From positions 36,134-100,133 of the forward strand of contig NZ_LRAC01000007.1 of the NCBI RefSeq assembly GCF_001517085.1: a stretch of DNA of 64,000 nucleotides, written 5' to 3'. The notes under the pieces were generated by a model. The model did no database searches and had not been told where the DNA came from. It worked only from the letters and a program-made list of their open reading frames with translations. Every line of letters begins with the position of its first letter. Position 1 is the first letter of the stretch. Below, in pieces: positions 61,499 to 64,000 of this stretch. Source of the stretch: Paenibacillus sp. DMB5. Lineage in GTDB: Bacteria; Bacillota; Bacilli; Paenibacillales; Paenibacillaceae. The translations under genes were made by a program, and so were the position numbers.

Positions 61499-62299
61499 AT
61501 GACTACAAAGGAAACAAGAGCTCTCCTCACCAAAGAAGACCTCACTAAGCAGTTCAAAGACTGCGGACTCATGGAAGGTCATACCGTTATGGTCCATACT
61601 TCATTAAGCAAGCTTGGTTTTGTTATTGGCGGAGCCGAAACGTTCATCCGCTCCCTTCTTGAAATCGTCGGAGCAGAAGGAACTTTGATGATGCCGTCCC
61701 AAACGTGGAAAAATCTCGACCCTTCCACGGGTGTACACTGGGAGGAGCCCGTGGAGTGGTGGCCTGCCATCAGAGAACACTGGCCCGCCTATGACAAAGA
61801 GGTAACCCCGGCTATTGGCATGGGTGCCGTAGCCGAAATGTTCCGCAAATGGCCGGGAGCCAAAAGGTCTGACCATCCGGCACGCTCTGTAGCGGCAGTG
61901 GGCAAATATGCGTCGTTTTTAACGGAAAATCATGATTTGAGCAATATTTTTGGAGAAGGGTCCCCGCTGGATAAGCTGTATCAGCTGCAGGGTCACGTGC
62001 TTTTGGTTGGCGTGGGCTACGACAAAAACACTTCACTGCACCTGGCAGAAACACGGGCGGATTTCCCCGGCAAGAAGTTTTCCGAGGAGAGCAGCGCCAT
62101 GATGGTAAACGGCAAGCGCGAATGGGTAACTTACAGGACTCAGACCGTGGATGATGAGGATTTTGTGCGGTTGGGGCAGATCTATGATAACGAACAAAAG
62201 GTGAAGCTTCATAAAGTCGGGAATGCCGATGTCCGGTTCCTGGAACAGCGTCCCTTGGTAGACTGGGCAACGGCTTGGATGGAGCGCAACAGGGTCTAG
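61499..62299 (+). CDS. AAC(3)-family antibiotic N-acetyltransferase
   Basis: 266 residues of the antibiotic_NAT family: LMEGHTVMVHTSLSKLGFVI, EGTLMMPSQTWKNLDPS, GMGAVAEMFRKWPGAKRSDH (the GxxxExFRxxPG...RSxHP signature) and LLVGVGYDKNTSLHLAET with the catalytic His region. Family enzymes acetylate the 3-amino group of aminoglycosides. The chromosomal Bacillus homologue YokD has no proven drug substrate, so resistance is possible but not shown. It has its own promoter and a leader with a terminator. Confidence 0.88.
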   Translation: MTTKETRALLTKEDLTKQFKDCGLMEGHTVMVHTSLSKLGFVIGGAETFIRSLLEIVGAEGTLMMPSQTWKNLDPSTGVHWEEPVEWWPAIREHWPAYDKEVTPAIGMGAVAEMFRKWPGAKRSDHPARSVAAVGKYASFLTENHDLSNIFGEGSPLDKLYQLQGHVLLVGVGYDKNTSLHLAETRADFPGKKFSEESSAMMVNGKREWVTYRTQTVDDEDFVRLGQIYDNEQKVKLHKVGNADVRFLEQRPLVDWATAWMERNRV

Positions 62300-62432
62300 T
62301 ATTAAACGATGACTCTATGCTATGGTAATCGATCGTTAATATTCGCTGGAGCCGTGATTAATCCGCACTGTAGTATGTTTTTTTATAACTTGCCGTTATT
62401 TATAGTACCCTTCACCGTATCGCTCTAATGAC

Positions 62433-62462
62433 GAAAAGAGGACACCAATATCGGTGTCCTCG
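62433..62462 (-). terminator. Terminator of the ArsR-type gene
   Basis: Stem GAGGACACC/GGTGTCCTC with a short loop and TTTT on the minus strand. Confidence 0.75.
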
Positions 62463-62477
62463 ATCATTACCTTTTTA

Positions 62478-63173
62478 TCACAGTGATTTTATATCCAGCG
62501 AAAATACTTCTTTGAAGCCTTTTTCACCGTCAGCAGTAATTTGTATAGCGCGTGTTTCAGGTAGACGCCGGACCCATTTCAGCTCTAAAAACCTCTCAAG
62601 CAAAGCATTTCCTAATGCTCCGGCAAGGTGATGACGTCTTTCACTCCAATCCAGGCATTTGTGGGTAAAAGCGCGACGCTTCTTCTTAACCATATTTAAG
62701 TCAATTTGAAGGTCTGTAAACAACTTCTCCCCATTCTCAGTAATAGCAAACCCTTCTTTTTCCTCACACAAAAGATCCGTTCTAAGCAGTGCATCGGTTA
62801 ATTGCACCCCTAAACTTCCGGCGAGATGATCATAACAGGTTCTTGCGTAACGCAGCGCCTTGTCTTCTGAAGATTGCTTTAAAGACTTTATTTCAACCGG
62901 TGGCGCAATGGATAATAAAGTTTCCATGACCCGGGCAACCTCCTGATCGCGGATTCCATAGTATCGATGTCTCCCTTGCTTCTCAACAGCAATTACATCA
63001 GCATTGACCAATTTCGCCAAATGAAAACTTGCTGTCTGAGGCGTAATTCTCGCCATATATGCCAGCTCACCTGCTGCATGAAACCTCCCGTCCAGTAAGA
63101 CAGTTAATATTGCCGCGCGTGAAGCTTCACTCACCAGAGAAGCAATCATAGCTGCGTTCGATTGTGCTTTCAT
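62478..63173 (-). CDS. ArsR-type winged-helix regulator
   Basis: 231 residues from MKAQSNAAMIASLVSEASRA. ArsR-like winged helix in residues 1-90 (ELAYMARITPQTASFHLAKL, VEKQGRHRYYGIRD). A longer C-terminal half is found in YczG/YdfF-type transcription factors of Bacilli. GGAGGT five bases before the start at 63173 fixes it. Divergent from the flavin reductase gene (95 bases between starts), which it probably controls. No metal-binding CxC is visible in the recognition helix. Confidence 0.85.
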   Translation of the reverse strand: MKAQSNAAMIASLVSEASRAAILTVLLDGRFHAAGELAYMARITPQTASFHLAKLVNADVIAVEKQGRHRYYGIRDQEVARVMETLLSIAPPVEIKSLKQSSEDKALRYARTCYDHLAGSLGVQLTDALLRTDLLCEEKEGFAITENGEKLFTDLQIDLNMVKKKRRAFTHKCLDWSERRHHLAGALGNALLERFLELKWVRRLPETRAIQITADGEKGFKEVFSLDIKSL

Positions 63174-63268
63174 TTTGACCTCCATTGTGCAATCCATACT
63201 TCGATGATCGTGGAACTATTTATATTATACAATTTAGGCAGGATGTATAAAATAGGAGGACAAACAGA

Positions 63269-63889
63269 ATGGATAACACCAAGCAGATCTCAACCGCAGA
63301 AACGATACAGCCTAAGATTTTATATTATGGAACACCTGTAATCTTGCTGAATACATCTAATGAAGATGAAACAGTAAATATTAGTCCGATTTCATCATCT
63401 TGGGCATTAGGAGACTGTATTGTACTAGGGGTTGGTCTTGGGGGAAAAGCAATTGAAAATTTAGATCGGCTCCCCGAGTGCGTTATTAATATTCCCGGGC
63501 CTTCGCTCTGGAAGAACGTTGAACAACTGGCCCCCTACACGGGAAAAAATCCAGTCCCTGAATATAAGAAAGCGTATGGGTGCTCCTATCAAAAAGACAA
63601 ATATGCTGCTAGCGGACTAACGCCCATAGAATCTATGACGGTTAAACCCACACGAATAATGGAATGCCCCTTACAAATTGAAGCAAAGGTAAAAAGCATT
63701 CGAATACCCGATTATTCGCCTACCTTTGCCATTATTGAGACCCAAGCTGTTCATGTACATGCCCACAAACAAATTATTATTGATGAAAATCATATCGATC
63801 CCCTAAAATGGAGTCCGCTAATCTATAATTTTCGTCATTACTTTGGTCTGGGTAAGGAACTCGGGAAAACCTTTAGGTCTGAAAACTAA
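63269..63889 (+). CDS. Flavin reductase family protein (DIM6/NTAB)
   Basis: 206 residues with a split-barrel FMN-binding fold: ILYYGTPVILLNTSNEDETV, NISPISSSWALGDCIVLGVG, ENLDRLPECVINIPGPSLWK. Relatives are small FMN-binding oxidoreductases found next to such regulators; the substrate is unknown. Base composition is clearly more A/T-rich than most of the window, so it and its regulator may be a later acquisition. Confidence 0.8.
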   Translation: MDNTKQISTAETIQPKILYYGTPVILLNTSNEDETVNISPISSSWALGDCIVLGVGLGGKAIENLDRLPECVINIPGPSLWKNVEQLAPYTGKNPVPEYKKAYGCSYQKDKYAASGLTPIESMTVKPTRIMECPLQIEAKVKSIRIPDYSPTFAIIETQAVHVHAHKQIIIDENHIDPLKWSPLIYNFRHYFGLGKELGKTFRSEN

Positions 63890-63903
63890 ATATCTGTCAG
63901 AGT

Positions 63904-63933
63904 CATAAGCTTCTGCTTGGCTGGAAGCTTATG
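63904..63933 (+). terminator. Hairpin after the flavin reductase gene
   Basis: Perfect 10-bp stem CATAAGCTTC/GAAGCTTATG with a 10-base loop; no clear T-run follows. The remaining bases to 64000 show no gene I can identify. Confidence 0.5.
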
Positions 63934-64000
63934 TTGTGAGTTACAATCTTAAATTCCTTAACAAGAAAAACCCGCACAGCCATCCACTGAAGTGCACCCC

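Noticed and set aside
63934..64000. Possible insertion-sequence end at the right edge (AAGTGCACCCC)
   Set aside because: Only a short suggestive end is visible; no transposase coding or inverted repeat can be shown inside the window.

Overview
The window looks like a chromosomal segment of a Paenibacillus-type soil Firmicute. GC is moderate, near 50%, and ribosome binding sites are strong GGAGG types. Typical content includes miaB-ricA, YesMN-type two-component systems beside carbohydrate ABC transporters, S-layer (SLH) anchored polysaccharide hydrolases, a YolD-like protein, a manganese catalase and DegV. I found no rRNA, tRNA, CRISPR array, phage module or recognisable insertion sequence.

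Layout. 1-1.4 kb: two subunits of a 2-oxoacid:ferredoxin oxidoreductase, one cut by the window edge. 1.8-4.6 kb: an NAD salvage operon (NrtR-like Nudix regulator, pncA, pncB). 4.75-6.8 kb: miaB-ricA. 7.3-10.1 kb: an unusual regulator joining a catalytically dead alpha/beta-hydrolase to a BTAD/SARP-type domain, convergent with a ketosynthase interrupted by a stop codon. 10.2-11.4 kb: an old yellow enzyme. 11.8-18.1 kb: the L-rhamnose locus (rhaD, rhaA, rhaB, a frameshifted lactaldehyde reductase, divergent rhaR). 18.2-22.6 kb: a cysteine-desulfidase-like protein, gnd, zwf and a frameshifted HxlR regulator. 22.7-27.5 kb: a large SLH-GH43 arabinanase split by one frameshift. 27.9-33.9 kb: TetR/MATE efflux, GNAT, chromate transporter, PadR-DUF4180 and an RCC1-repeat protein. 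34-42.3 kb: a sugar ABC transporter with two paralogous binding proteins and a YesMN-type two-component system. 42.4-47.4 kb: a YdcF-like protein, ybaK, an amidohydrolase remnant, a YolD-like protein, a PL9 pectate lyase and a frameshifted SRPBCC protein. 47.6-51.9 kb: kduI, a DeoR regulator and kduD, divergent from a large protein of unknown function. 52-64 kb: mixed single genes (Nudix, MFS, hydrolase, Mn-catalase, DegV, a TraB/EreA-like lipoprotein, an AAC(3)-family acetyltransferase, an ArsR-type regulator and a flavin reductase).

Metabolic theme. Arabinanase, pectate lyase, the kdu genes and the rhamnose operon together cover arabinan side chains, galacturonan backbone and rhamnose from rhamnogalacturonan, so the strain probably lives on pectin. 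Candidate cre sites in the rhamnose, arabinanase and ABC-transporter promoters suggest CcpA control.

Most notable signals: the pseudo-hydrolase/BTAD regulator with 11-bp-spaced heptamer repeats in its promoter; an exact 51-bp tandem array of double hairpins; a 65-67-bp palindrome-rich repeat between rhaB and rhaA; an intrinsic terminator inside the leader of an AAC(3) gene; and several clean operator palindromes. Four genes carry an apparent single-base deletion and one an in-frame stop. At least some of these may be sequence errors rather than true pseudogenes.
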